NCBI RefSeq assembly: GCF_008477545.1
Contig: NZ_VORA01000002.1
Coordinates: forward strand, 186,001 to 250,000
Direction: 5' to 3'
DNA length: 64,000 bases
DNA from: Roseibium aestuarii
GTDB lineage: Bacteria; Pseudomonadota; Alphaproteobacteria; Rhizobiales; Stappiaceae
Part shown: piece after piece, positions 17,256-24,647 of the stretch
Layout of the letters: each line of letters opens with the position of its first letter
How positions within the stretch are numbered: the first letter of the stretch is position 1
Notes under the pieces: model-generated
Databases searched by the model: none
Told to the model about the DNA's origin: nothing
The model's input: the letters and a program-made list of their open reading frames with translations, nothing else
Program-made: the position numbers and the translations under genes

Positions 17256-18002
17256 ATGAAGATCGCCGTCCTTGCCGACATCCACGGCAACCTTCCCGCC
17301 CTTGAGGCTGTCGTGGCGGATCTCAAGGGCGAGAGCCCGGATCTTGTGGTGAACCTGGGCGACTGTGTCAGCGGCCCACTCTGGCCCCGCGAAACCGGGG
17401 AATGCCTCATGGGTCTCGACTGGCCGACCGTGCGCGGCAACCATGACCGCATCGCCACCGGCCCTAGGGTGCCCTACGAGAATCGCACCGACCACATCAC
17501 CCAGAGCGACATATCGGCAGAGGTGATTCAGTGGCTGAGCGCCTTGCCCCAAACCCTTGATCTGACGGACGAGATCACCTGCTTCCACGCAACGCCTCAC
17601 TGCGATGATCTCTATCTGAGCGAGACGGTCACCGGTGGCCGCGGCTTCCTCTCCAGCGAGGAGGAGATCACCGCCCGTCTCGGCGCAGACGCGCCTGCGC
17701 CGATCCTCCTCTTCGGTCACACCCACATTCCGCGCCTGATCCGCCTGCGGAGCGGACAGACGCTTTTCAACCCGGGCAGCGTCGGCTGCCCTGCCTATAC
17801 GGATGAGACGCCCGAGCCGCACCTCATGGAAGCGGGCAGCCCCCACGCCCGCTATGGTCTGATGCTGCGCCGCGGGGCGCATTGGCACTTTACCCTGAAG
17901 GCCATCGACTATGACCACGAGCGGGCAGCGCGACGGGCAGCGGACTTCCAGCGTCCGGTCTGGGTCCACGCCCTGCGAAGCGGCTTCTGCCCGGCGGCGT
18001 GA
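17256..18002 (+). CDS. Calcineurin-like metallophosphatase (YfcE/PrpE-like)
   Basis: A 248-residue metallophosphoesterase. All metal-binding motifs are visible: Asp8-x-His10 (ADIHGN), Gly35-Asp36, Gly61-Asn62-His63, His111 (FHATPH) and Gly154-His-Thr-His157. This pattern is found in phosphodiesterases and phosphatases of the YfcE/MJ0936 group, which use two Mn2+ or similar ions. The C-terminal 60 residues contain a tail (ARRAADFQRPVWVHAL) typical of the group. The substrate is not known. The upstream hairpin at purB suggests its own promoter. Confidence 0.88.
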   Translation: MKIAVLADIHGNLPALEAVVADLKGESPDLVVNLGDCVSGPLWPRETGECLMGLDWPTVRGNHDRIATGPRVPYENRTDHITQSDISAEVIQWLSALPQTLDLTDEITCFHATPHCDDLYLSETVTGGRGFLSSEEEITARLGADAPAPILLFGHTHIPRLIRLRSGQTLFNPGSVGCPAYTDETPEPHLMEAGSPHARYGLMLRRGAHWHFTLKAIDYDHERAARRAADFQRPVWVHALRSGFCPAA

Positions 18003-18088
18003 CCCCGTCGGAGGTCTTGGTAAATTTTGTCGGGAACCAACTGCGTCATCATGGCTTTACCCGGCAAGTGAGAGACCAGGAGGACCCG

Positions 18089-18571
18089 ATGAGGTTTCAT
18101 GATTTCCTTATGGGCGGCATTGCCGTCGTCGGCATCGCCATTTCCACGCTGACCGGAGCCAAGGCAGCTCCCCTGACGGTGCCGGCCCCGCTCGCCATCC
18201 AGACCGCGGCACCGGAAGGCACCATCGTGCTTGCCCGGGGCGACGGCTTCTATCAGCGCGGCGGCCACTACTGGTACAACGGCCATCGCGGCAGCCGCCA
18301 TCGCCATCCGGGCTGGCGCGAGTATCGCGGCCACTATTTTCCGCCCGCAGCCTTCGGCCTGAACCTCGGCAACGGCGTAACCGTTCAGGTTGGGCCGGGC
18401 TACACGGCACCGCGCCGCTATGCGCCGCCGGCCTATGCCCGTCCGGGCCGTCTTCCGGGCCGCCACTACGGCTGGTGTGAGAATCGCTACCGCTCCTACC
18501 GGGCGAGCGACAACACCTTCCAGCCCTATCATGGCCCCCGCCGCCAGTGCCGTTCCCCCTATTGGGGCTGA
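18089..18571 (+). CDS. BA14K family protein (first copy)
   Basis: A 160-residue exported protein named after the 14-kDa lectin-like immunogen of Brucella abortus. It has an N-terminal signal segment (FLMGGIAVVGIAISTLTGAKAAP), a His/Gly/Arg/Tyr-rich middle (GGHYWYNGHRGSRHRHPGW) and the C-terminal BA14K domain with WCENRYRSYRASDNTFQPY and the two conserved cysteines. AGGAGGA precedes the ATG at 18089. The family is restricted largely to Hyphomicrobiales, and its role is not settled. A paralogue with a nearly identical C-terminus follows 193 bases downstream. Confidence 0.85.
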   Translation: MRFHDFLMGGIAVVGIAISTLTGAKAAPLTVPAPLAIQTAAPEGTIVLARGDGFYQRGGHYWYNGHRGSRHRHPGWREYRGHYFPPAAFGLNLGNGVTVQVGPGYTAPRRYAPPAYARPGRLPGRHYGWCENRYRSYRASDNTFQPYHGPRRQCRSPYWG

Positions 18572-18599
18572 ACGCCCTATTGTGGTTGAACGATGGAGT

Positions 18600-18620
18600 G
18601 ACCCCGGTTCCGCCGGGGTC
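18600..18620 (+). terminator. Probable terminator between the two BA14K genes
   Basis: Stem GACCCCGG (18600-18607) pairs with CCGGGGTC (18613-18620) around a five-base loop, followed by a T-rich TATTCATTTCC tail. It lies 29 bases after the first BA14K stop codon. Confidence 0.6.
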
Positions 18621-18763
18621 TATTCATTTCCGGACACGCAGTTCTCAGGCCCGAGACACCTGAAGCCAAGAGCCTGCATTCCGTATCCCTGTCCGGCGTG
18701 GTAGATTTGAGGGACGGTTCGTCTGACCGGTCTGCTCCCCGAACCCCGAAAGGATGTGGGACC

Positions 18764-19225
18764 ATGATGCGTCGTTTCTTGCCTTCCCTTGCCCTCGCAG
18801 TTCCGACCTTGGCGCGCCTGCTAACGGCAGGCATCGTGCTGGCGGCAGTCGTCGGTGAAGTCCAGGCGACACCAGCTGCCGCGCTGCCCTCTCACGCCCG
18901 GCAGGCAACGCAATTGCTGCTTCCCGCGCAGTATCTGCCGCCGCCACCGGGCTATTATCCGCCCCCGCCGGGATACTATCCGCCACCGCCACCCGGATAT
19001 GGCTATCCCGTGCGGCCGCCGCGCCCCGGCTACAGGCCGCGCCCACCGATCTACCGCCCGGCGCCGCCACCGGTCTACCTGCCGGCGCCCCCGGCCCTCG
19101 GCCGCCCGATGCCGGTCGCCCACGTGCGCTGGTGCATGGATCGCTACCGGTCCTATCGGCCGCAGGACAATACGTATCAACCCTACCACGGACCGCGCCG
19201 GCAGTGCCGATCTCCCTATTGGTGA
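18764..19225 (+). CDS. BA14K family protein (second copy, Pro/Tyr-rich)
   Basis: A 153-residue exported protein. After a signal peptide ([20 protein letters not shown]) it carries a proline- and tyrosine-rich middle with repeats of the kind [18 protein letters not shown], then the BA14K domain ([30 protein letters not shown]). The last 30 residues are nearly the same as those of the first copy, whereas the middle differs completely, so the domain was duplicated or the spacer replaced. The start is the first ATG of an ATGATG pair at 18764, preceded by AAAGGA. Confidence 0.82.
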   Translation: MMRRFLPSLALAVPTLARLLTAGIVLAAVVGEVQATPAAALPSHARQATQLLLPAQYLPPPPGYYPPPPGYYPPPPPGYGYPVRPPRPGYRPRPPIYRPAPPPVYLPAPPALGRPMPVAHVRWCMDRYRSYRPQDNTYQPYHGPRRQCRSPYW

Positions 19226-19248
19226 ACGGCCCGAAAACCCTGAATTCA

Positions 19249-19276
19249 GAACACCGCCGCGAGGCGGTGTTCTTTT
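19249..19276 (+). terminator. Rho-independent terminator after the second BA14K gene
   Basis: A 10-base-pair stem (GAACACCGCC at 19249-19258, GGCGGTGTTC at 19263-19272) closes a GCGA loop and is followed by a T run. It lies 23 bases past the stop codon. Confidence 0.88.
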
Positions 19277-19366
19277 GCCCACCTCGCCCGCTTGCCATTT
19301 GACATTGCGCCCAAACCTCGCCAAGACGGGCACAAATCCCTTCCCCCTTTCAGGACGAGCCACCCC

Positions 19367-19933
19367 GTGAAAATCTCCGAAGCCGATATTCTCCTGGTCC
19401 CCGGCTATGGCGAGACTGCTGAAGAACACTGGATGCGCCGCTGGCAGGCCAAGATGGCCACCGCCCGTGTCGTGGAACAGTCCGACTGGTTCCATCCGAA
19501 CCTCAAGCCCTGGCAGGACACCCTGCTGGAGGCCATTGCCGGCTGCACCAGGCCGGTGGTGCTCGTCGGCCATTCGCTTGGCTGCAATCTGATCGCGCAC
19601 ACCAGCCTGAGGTGGAAGAAGGGTGTGGTGAAGGGCGCCTATCTGGTTGCTCCGCCCGATCTGGAGCGCGAGGAAAACCGCCCGGCCTTCGACCACGCAA
19701 GTTTCCTGCCGCTGCCGCTCCACCCGCTGGGCGTGAAGAGCCACGTGGTGGCCAGCCAGAGCGACCCCTATTGCCCCTACAAGCGGGCCGAGGTCTTTGC
19801 CCGCGAATGGGGCGCGACGATCCAGGACGCGGGTCAGGCCGGCCACATCAACGTGGAAAGCGGCCACGGGCCCTGGCCGGAAGGGCTGATGTCCTTCGCC
19901 CTCTTCATGAAGCGGCTCGGCGGCGGTTACTGA
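19367..19933 (+). CDS. RBBP9/YdeN-family serine hydrolase (alpha/beta hydrolase)
   Basis: A 188-residue small alpha/beta hydrolase. The catalytic triad is readable as Ser70 in GHSLG, Asp133 in SQSDPY and His160 in AGHINVESGHG, at the same spacing as in human RBBP9. The N-terminal ILLVPGYGETAEEHW block contains the oxyanion-forming loop. Start is GTG at 19367 after a weak GACGAG ribosome-binding site; upstream codons do not match the family. The physiological substrate of the bacterial proteins is unknown. It is convergent with the aldolase gene. Confidence 0.88.
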   Translation: MKISEADILLVPGYGETAEEHWMRRWQAKMATARVVEQSDWFHPNLKPWQDTLLEAIAGCTRPVVLVGHSLGCNLIAHTSLRWKKGVVKGAYLVAPPDLEREENRPAFDHASFLPLPLHPLGVKSHVVASQSDPYCPYKRAEVFAREWGATIQDAGQAGHINVESGHGPWPEGLMSFALFMKRLGGGY

Positions 19934-19962
19934 GAGCCCCCGCCTGACGACCTGTTCCGCCC

Positions 19963-20754
19963 TCAGGCGGAAGGCTTCGGCTCATCCGCGCAGGCTGCAA
20001 GCACCGCCTGCGCGGCATTGGCCAGAAGCACCATGTCGATGCCCAGCGCCATGAGCGTGTAGCCCAGCGCCTTGGCATCCTTCACCTCCTGCGCACTCAT
20101 GCAGAAGATCCCTGCGACCTTGCCCGCACGGCGGGCCGCATCGGCAATGACCCGTGACGCCGCGCGCGTTTCCTCACTCTGCGGGTTGAGTTCTGCCCCC
20201 TCCGACAGGGCAAGCGACAGGTCGCTCGGACCGACAAACACCCCGTCGATACCCGGCACGGCCAGGATCTCGTCGACCTGAGCCAGAGCCGTGCGGGTCT
20301 CGATCATGGCAAGCGCAAGTGTGTCTCCGTTCGCCCGCGCCAGATAGTCCGCCGGCGTCTTGCCATGCAGCTGCGCGGCGCGAAGCGGGCCCCAGCTGCG
20401 CGACCCCAGCGGCGGATACTTGACCACATCCGCAAAGGCCTGAGCGTCGGCGGCCGTCTCGATCATCGGGGCAATGACAGCCTCTGCGCCCATGTCCAGA
20501 AACCGCGGCGCATTGGAGAGGTCGGCCACCCCCATGCGCACGATTGCGTGGGCAGGCGTCAGGGCCAGCGCTGCAAGACCTTCGCGCGCTTCCCCCATCC
20601 CCATCTGCCCATGCTGAAGATCAAGCGTGACCGCCGGATAGCCGGCGCGTCCCAACTGCTCCGCAACGGCCGCAGACGGCAGCATCACCCAGCTGGTGAC
20701 AAGCGCCTCCCCGGACTTGAGGCGGGACGACAGGCTTTTTTGGGCGGAAGACAT
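19963..20754 (-). CDS. HpcH/HpaI-family aldolase
   Basis: A 263-residue class II pyruvate aldolase of the HpcH/HpaI (citrate lyase beta-like) family. These enzymes cleave 4-hydroxy-2-oxoacids to pyruvate and an aldehyde using a divalent metal. Typical blocks are TLDLQHGQMG near residue 45, AEAVIAPMIETAADA, the metal-binding AMIETRTAL and GIDGVFVGPSDLSLALS. Without a neighbouring catabolic operon the natural substrate cannot be assigned. It is transcribed in the same direction as the upstream DUF1476 gene but is separated from it by a terminator. Confidence 0.88.
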   Translation of the reverse strand: MSSAQKSLSSRLKSGEALVTSWVMLPSAAVAEQLGRAGYPAVTLDLQHGQMGMGEAREGLAALALTPAHAIVRMGVADLSNAPRFLDMGAEAVIAPMIETAADAQAFADVVKYPPLGSRSWGPLRAAQLHGKTPADYLARANGDTLALAMIETRTALAQVDEILAVPGIDGVFVGPSDLSLALSEGAELNPQSEETRAASRVIADAARRAGKVAGIFCMSAQEVKDAKALGYTLMALGIDMVLLANAAQAVLAACADEPKPSA

Positions 20755-20837
20755 GGGGGAAGAATCTCGCTTGCGATTCGTGGGACCAGCCAGAGAGTGC
20801 GCTCAAGGCGCCATCCGCGACAAGGCAGGTCGCGGGC

Positions 20838-20873
20838 AAAAAAGAACCTCCCGCGGCAGGACCGGGGAGGTTC
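20838..20873 (-). terminator. Rho-independent terminator of the DUF1476 gene
   Basis: On the minus strand GAACCTCCC pairs with GGGAGGTTC (20865-20873 against 20844-20852), and a T-rich tail (A run on the plus strand at 20838-20843) follows. It lies 37 bases beyond the DUF1476 stop codon and before the aldolase gene. Confidence 0.82.
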
Positions 20874-20909
20874 GTCTCAATTCATGCGCCAGTCGCAGGA
20901 AAAGGCAGA

Positions 20910-21233
20910 TCAGCCTTCGTTCTGGATCTGGTCGACTGCGGTGTGCAGCAGCTCGTCCATGGTGCGACGGATCTGGTGGTCGGATTCCGCAATGCCGGCC
21001 GCATCCAGATCTGCACGGATCTTGCGGAACACGTCTTCCTCACCCGGCTCCTCGAAGTCGGCGCGCACAACTTCCTTGGCGTATTCGTCTGCCTTGTCGC
21101 CTTCCAGGCCCAGAAGGCCCGCAGCCCACAGGCCGAGCAGCTTGTTGCGACGGGCTACGGCCTTGAACCGCAGTTCCTCGTCATGGGCGAACTTGGCCTC
21201 GAAGTCCTTTTCGCGCTTATCGAATGTGCTCAT
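20910..21233 (-). CDS. DUF1476 protein (F1Fo-ATPase zeta-subunit-type inhibitor)
   Basis: A 107-residue helical, acidic protein that covers DUF1476 completely: [21 protein letters not shown] at the start, [20 protein letters not shown] in the middle and [18 protein letters not shown] at the end. In Paracoccus denitrificans the member of this family is the zeta subunit, which binds F1-ATPase and blocks ATP hydrolysis through its N-terminus. The function here follows from family. The gene is divergent from purC, an arrangement found in many Hyphomicrobiales. Confidence 0.88.
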   Translation of the reverse strand: MSTFDKREKDFEAKFAHDEELRFKAVARRNKLLGLWAAGLLGLEGDKADEYAKEVVRADFEEPGEEDVFRKIRADLDAAGIAESDHQIRRTMDELLHTAVDQIQNEG

Positions 21234-21634
21234 GGTCAGTCTCTCCTGAGTATCGCCCTGTCCCGGCCGTTTCCCGCCGCGCAGACGACTGGCAGGTGGG
21301 GAAGCGGTTTGCCGATTTCAATATCTTCCAAGTCTCTGTAAATCAACGGACGAAACCAGGATCTAGATCAAAAAGACCGGATAAACCTGCGATTTCCCCC
21401 CAGCCGTTTGCCAAGATCTCAAGGAGAACATTGTGCTTTTGGCCACCTTCAGGTAAGTTCCGCGCCGCCGATCCTCTCAGCACGCACCCGTTTCCTCCCG
21501 GAAATGCGCCCCTCAGGGCAGCAGCACGAGCGCGCCGTCAGGATTGCACACGTTGGGGGGACAACGCGACTTATTCGAACGCACAAGGTGCCTCCGCTTC
21601 AATGGATTTTCTCAAACCAACACGGTACACGCCC
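21234..21634. promoter_or_regulatory. Divergent region between the DUF1476 gene and purC
   Basis: These 401 bases hold the promoters of both genes and no convincing coding sequence. The part from 21310 to 21400 is relatively AT-rich and contains the palindrome GATCTAGATC at 21361-21370. I see no known purine riboswitch or PurR-like box. An in-frame ATG at 21602 could extend purC by 11 residues. Confidence 0.4.
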
Positions 21635-22399
21635 ATGAACCGCCGCCGCCGCATTTACGAAGGCAAGGCCAAGATCCTGTATGAAGGCCCCGAACCCGGC
21701 ACCCTGATCCAGCATTTCAAGGACGACGCCACCGCCTTCAATGCCAAGAAGCACGAGATCGTGGACGGCAAGGGTGTCCTGAACAACCGGATCTCCGAGT
21801 ATATCTTCAACCACCTGAATGCCATGGGCATTCCGACCCACTTCATCCGCCGCATGAACATGCGCGAGCAGCTGATCCGCGAAGTCGAGATCATCCCGCT
21901 TGAAGTGGTGGTGCGCAATGTGGCCGCCGGCTCCATCGCAACCCGCCTCGGCATGGAAGAAGGCACCCAGCTGCCCCGTTCGATCATCGAGTTCTACTAC
22001 AAGAACGACGAGCTGAACGATCCGCTGGTGGCCGAAGAGCACATCACCGCCTTTGGCTGGGCCACGCCCCAGGAGCTCGACGACATGATGGCGCTGGCCA
22101 TCCGCGTCAACGACTTCCTCTGCGGCCTGTTCCTCGGCGTCGGCATCCGCCTCGTCGACTTCAAGATCGAGTGCGGCCGTCTCTTCGAAGGCGACATGAT
22201 GCGCATCGTCGTGGCCGACGAGATCTCGCCCGACAGCTGCCGCCTGTGGGACATCAAGACCAACGAGAAGCTGGACAAGGACCGGTTCCGCCGGGACATG
22301 GGCGGCCTGCTCGAAGCCTATCAGGAAGTGGCCAAGCGCCTCGGCATCCTGAACGAGAACGACCGCGTCACGACCTCGGGACCGACCCTGGTGCAGTGA
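21635..22399 (+). CDS. purC: Phosphoribosylaminoimidazole-succinocarboxamide synthase
   Basis: A 254-residue SAICAR synthetase that joins aspartate to CAIR with ATP. The N-terminus [19 protein letters not shown] matches the alphaproteobacterial form, and the signature [15 protein letters not shown] and [11 protein letters not shown] blocks are intact. Length is standard. The ATG at 21635 is chosen by family alignment; an in-frame ATG at 21602 is possible. It heads the purC-purS-purQ series and ends with a long hairpin. Confidence 0.97.
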   Translation: MNRRRRIYEGKAKILYEGPEPGTLIQHFKDDATAFNAKKHEIVDGKGVLNNRISEYIFNHLNAMGIPTHFIRRMNMREQLIREVEIIPLEVVVRNVAAGSIATRLGMEEGTQLPRSIIEFYYKNDELNDPLVAEEHITAFGWATPQELDDMMALAIRVNDFLCGLFLGVGIRLVDFKIECGRLFEGDMMRIVVADEISPDSCRLWDIKTNEKLDKDRFRRDMGGLLEAYQEVAKRLGILNENDRVTTSGPTLVQ

Positions 22400-22443
22400 G
22401 ACACTGACGCAATCAGAAGTCGATTCTCCTGTTTCCGAACAGA

Positions 22444-22487
22444 AACAAATCCCCTAGAAAGAGGTCCTTCTTTCTAGGGGATTTGTT
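22444..22487 (+). terminator. Long perfect hairpin after purC, overlapping the next gene's ribosome-binding site
   Basis: A 19-base-pair perfect stem pairs 22444-22462 (AACAAATCCCCTAGAAAGA) with 22469-22487 around a six-base GGTCCT loop. There is no clean T run after it, only GTTCATTGAC. The GGGGA in its right arm (22477-22481) is also the best ribosome-binding site for the lipoprotein that starts at 22490, so the hairpin may both end purC messages and limit translation of the next gene. Confidence 0.7.
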
Positions 22488-22489
22488 CA

Positions 22490-23017
22490 TTGACTCATGG
22501 ATTTAAATTCGTTCTGGCAGGGGTCCTCTGCCTTTTTCTCGCCGCGTGCCAGACCGCCGGCCTCAAGCCCGGCAGCCTTCAGACCAGCTTCGCTCCGAAA
22601 GGCTGGCAAGTTCAGCAAAGAGGCGCGCAGCGCCTCCATATCTGTGATCTGCCGAGCTGCTCCACGAAGCAGCTCGTGCTCATCAGACCCGCCAAGATCA
22701 GAGGCCCCGCCGAAGGCGCGATCCGCGCAGATATCATCAGCAATGGCCTGATTGCTGAGCTTGGCGCCTCTGTCTCGAAGGCCAGCAGAGGCGTCTTCAA
22801 GCTCCTGTCTTCCCGCCGGATCGTCGAAAAGTCTTACAGCGGGTTCGAGGGGGTCTTCGTGGTGAGACTTCCCGGTGAAAAGCCGTTCTATGTCGCGGAG
22901 CGCCTGGTCGTCCAGGATGATCGCGGCACCTCCATCATCTCGGTCTCCTACAATCGCCAGCTGGCCGAGAAAAATCTCAAGCGCTTCATGAACCAGACCT
23001 CCATCCGTCGTCTCTGA
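22490..23017 (+). CDS. Putative lipoprotein, function unknown
   Basis: A 175-residue protein with a lipoprotein signal peptide (FKFVLAGVLCLFLAAC), lipobox cysteine at residue 20. Two close cysteines follow (HICDLPSCSTKQ), and the rest is a mixed alpha/beta domain ending in SYNRQLAEKNLKRFMNQTS. I know no family for it. The start is TTG at 22490. An ATG at 22497 is in another frame and gives no signal peptide. It interrupts the purC-purS order and may be regulated by the hairpin upstream. Confidence 0.7.
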   Translation: MTHGFKFVLAGVLCLFLAACQTAGLKPGSLQTSFAPKGWQVQQRGAQRLHICDLPSCSTKQLVLIRPAKIRGPAEGAIRADIISNGLIAELGASVSKASRGVFKLLSSRRIVEKSYSGFEGVFVVRLPGEKPFYVAERLVVQDDRGTSIISVSYNRQLAEKNLKRFMNQTSIRRL

Positions 23018-23058
23018 AGAAGATCGACGTCAAGGCCGGGTTAAGGCTTTCGTTTTTG

Positions 23059-23088
23059 GGGCTCCTCGTGTATGGGGAGCCCTAATTG
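23059..23088 (+). terminator. Weak terminator-like hairpin after the lipoprotein gene
   Basis: GGGCTCC (23059-23065) pairs with GGAGCCC (23076-23082) and is followed by TAATTGTTT. It lies between the lipoprotein gene and purS and suggests that purS has its own promoter or depends on read-through. Confidence 0.55.
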
Positions 23089-23130
23089 TTTCAGCCCCCG
23101 CTGCATGCTCCCAATCGCAGGAAGAAAATC

Positions 23131-23370
23131 ATGAAGGCACGTGTGATCGTCACCCTGAAGAACGGCGTTCTCGACCCCCAGGGCAAGGCCATTGAAGGCG
23201 CGCTCGGCGGTCTTGGGTTTGACGGGATCGGCGCCGTGCGTCAGGGCAAGGTCTTCGATCTGGTGCTGAGCGCCACCGACAAGGCGGCCGCTGAAGCCGA
23301 AGTGGCCCAGATGTGCGAAAAGCTTCTGGCCAACACGGTCATCGAGAACTACGCCATCGAAATCGAGTAA
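23131..23370 (+). CDS. purS: Phosphoribosylformylglycinamidine synthase subunit PurS
   Basis: A 79-residue small subunit of the three-part FGAM synthase (PurL-PurQ-PurS). PurS dimerises and bridges the ammonia-producing PurQ and the synthetase PurL. The pattern KARVIVTLKNGVLDPQGKAI and the C-terminal NTVIENYAIEIE are typical. AGGAAG precedes the ATG at 23131. A short gene for a 35-residue membrane protein and purQ follow closely. Confidence 0.96.
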   Translation: MKARVIVTLKNGVLDPQGKAIEGALGGLGFDGIGAVRQGKVFDLVLSATDKAAAEAEVAQMCEKLLANTVIENYAIEIE

Positions 23371-23395
23371 GCGAGACGCGAGGGGCAGGCGTCCC

Positions 23396-23503
23396 ATGCA
23401 GGACGACAGTGCGCGGATCATCCGGTTCCTGATCGTCAAGGCGCTGATCTTCATCGCCCTGCCTGCCCTTGCCGCCCTCGTTGCCGTGTTGGTCCTGCTC
23501 TAG
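23396..23503 (+). CDS. 35-residue membrane protein between purS and purQ
   Basis: A complete small reading frame starts with ATG at 23396 and ends with TAG at 23501-23503. The first ten residues (MQDDSARIIR) are charged; the rest is one hydrophobic helix (FLIVKALIFIALPALAALVAVLVLL). Its place 25 bases after purS and 20 before purQ, with a GAGGGGC ribosome-binding site, supports a real gene. NCBI annotates similar ORFs as FGAM-synthase-associated small membrane proteins. It may tie the enzyme to the membrane, but its function has not been shown as far as I know. Confidence 0.75.
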   Translation: MQDDSARIIRFLIVKALIFIALPALAALVAVLVLL

Positions 23504-23523
23504 AGCCAGTTGGATAAAGCCCC

Positions 23524-24189
23524 ATGAAAACCGCCATCATCGTCTTCCCCGGGTCCAACCGCGACCGTGACATGTTCCACGCCCTGGAACTCATCACCGG
23601 CACCCGCCCGCAGGGTGTCTGGCACACGGAAGCAAGCCTGCCGGACGTGGATCTCGTCATCGTTCCCGGCGGCTTCTCCTATGGCGACTACCTGCGCTCC
23701 GGCGCGATTGCCGCCCGCTCGCCCATCGTCAAGGACCTGATCCGCAAGGCGGATGCGGGCGTGAACGTGCTGGGCGTGTGCAACGGCTTCCAGATCCTGA
23801 CCGAGGCCGGTCTTCTCCCCGGCGCCCTGATGCGAAATGCCGGCCTGAAGTTCGTCTGCAAGGAAGTGAAGCTGCAGACGGTCAATTCTGCCACCCGCTT
23901 CTCCTCGCGCTTCGTCAAGGATCAGGTCTGGCGCTGCCCCGTCGCACACCACGACGGCAACTACTTCGCGCAAGCCGATGACCTGAAGGCCATCGAGGAC
24001 AACGGTCAGGTGATCTTCCGCTACGCCGAAGGCACCAACCCGAACGGTTCGATCAACGACATTGCCGGCATCACCAACAAGGCCGGCAACGTGCTGGGCA
24101 TGATGCCCCACCCGGAAAACCTGATCGAGGATCTGAACGGCGGCACCGACGGGCGCCTGCTCTTCGAGAGCCTGCTGAACGCGGCCTGA
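23524..24189 (+). CDS. purQ: Phosphoribosylformylglycinamidine synthase subunit PurQ (glutaminase)
   Basis: A 221-residue class I glutamine amidotransferase that supplies ammonia to PurL. The catalytic triad is Cys86 in GVCNGFQIL with His196 and Glu198 in MMPHPENL. The N-terminal [13 protein letters not shown] block is characteristic of PurQ. Length is normal for the stand-alone subunit. It is cotranscribed with purS and the small membrane protein gene. Confidence 0.97.
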   Translation: MKTAIIVFPGSNRDRDMFHALELITGTRPQGVWHTEASLPDVDLVIVPGGFSYGDYLRSGAIAARSPIVKDLIRKADAGVNVLGVCNGFQILTEAGLLPGALMRNAGLKFVCKEVKLQTVNSATRFSSRFVKDQVWRCPVAHHDGNYFAQADDLKAIEDNGQVIFRYAEGTNPNGSINDIAGITNKAGNVLGMMPHPENLIEDLNGGTDGRLLFESLLNAA

Positions 24190-24330
24190 CCGGCCCGCAG
24201 TCGGCACCACGAACGGATGATCGACGGAGGCCTCGCGCCTCCGTTTTTCATTGCGCGAACCAAATCTTCGCGGCACGCTCGCCCCGACGTGCCTCCCAGC
24301 CGCCAGACCCCGACAGGACCCCAAGCCGCC

Positions 24331-24585
24331 ATGGCCGATGATCTTCTCTCGCCCCAGGAACAGGATGCCCTCGCCCGCGAGATCCAGACCTGGGTTCGCG
24401 ACGAACTGGAAACCGAGATCGGCAACATGCAGGCACTGATGCTGCTCGACCGGCTCAACGACACGCTGGGTGCGGCCCATTACAACCGCGGCCTGCGCGA
24501 TGCGGCGGCAGCCGCCAGCCGCCGAAACGACGATCTTGTCGATGACCTCCATGCGCTGGAACGCCCCTGGAGCGGCCGGCGCTGA
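24331..24585 (+). CDS. DUF2164-family protein
   Basis: An 84-residue acidic helical protein. The core LSPQEQDALAREIQTWVRDELETEIGNMQALMLLDRL followed by GAAHYNRGLRDA matches the DUF2164 pattern (a short helical domain with a conserved YN near its end). I chose ATG at 24331; an upstream start at 24217 would add 38 residues with no resemblance. It follows purQ after 141 bases. The function is unknown. Confidence 0.75.
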   Translation: MADDLLSPQEQDALAREIQTWVRDELETEIGNMQALMLLDRLNDTLGAAHYNRGLRDAAAAASRRNDDLVDDLHALERPWSGRR

Positions 24586-24647
24586 AACAGACCGCCTCGC
24601 TCAGGGCTGGGGCTGGAGGCTCAGGGTGAGGGCTGAGAGCCCGCGCC

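Noticed and set aside
16920-17969. A 349-codon minus-strand frame opposite the metallophosphatase
   Set aside because: All metal-binding motifs are on the plus strand, and the minus-strand frame crosses the purB terminator.
21234-21634. A purine riboswitch or PurR box in front of purC
   Set aside because: I looked for paired P1 stems and palindromic boxes and saw only GATCTAGATC, which does not fit either.
22497-22751. An ATG-started frame at 22497 as an alternative to the TTG-started lipoprotein
   Set aside because: The TTG frame gives a textbook lipoprotein signal peptide; the ATG frame gives a Ser/Ala/Pro-rich peptide that ends early.
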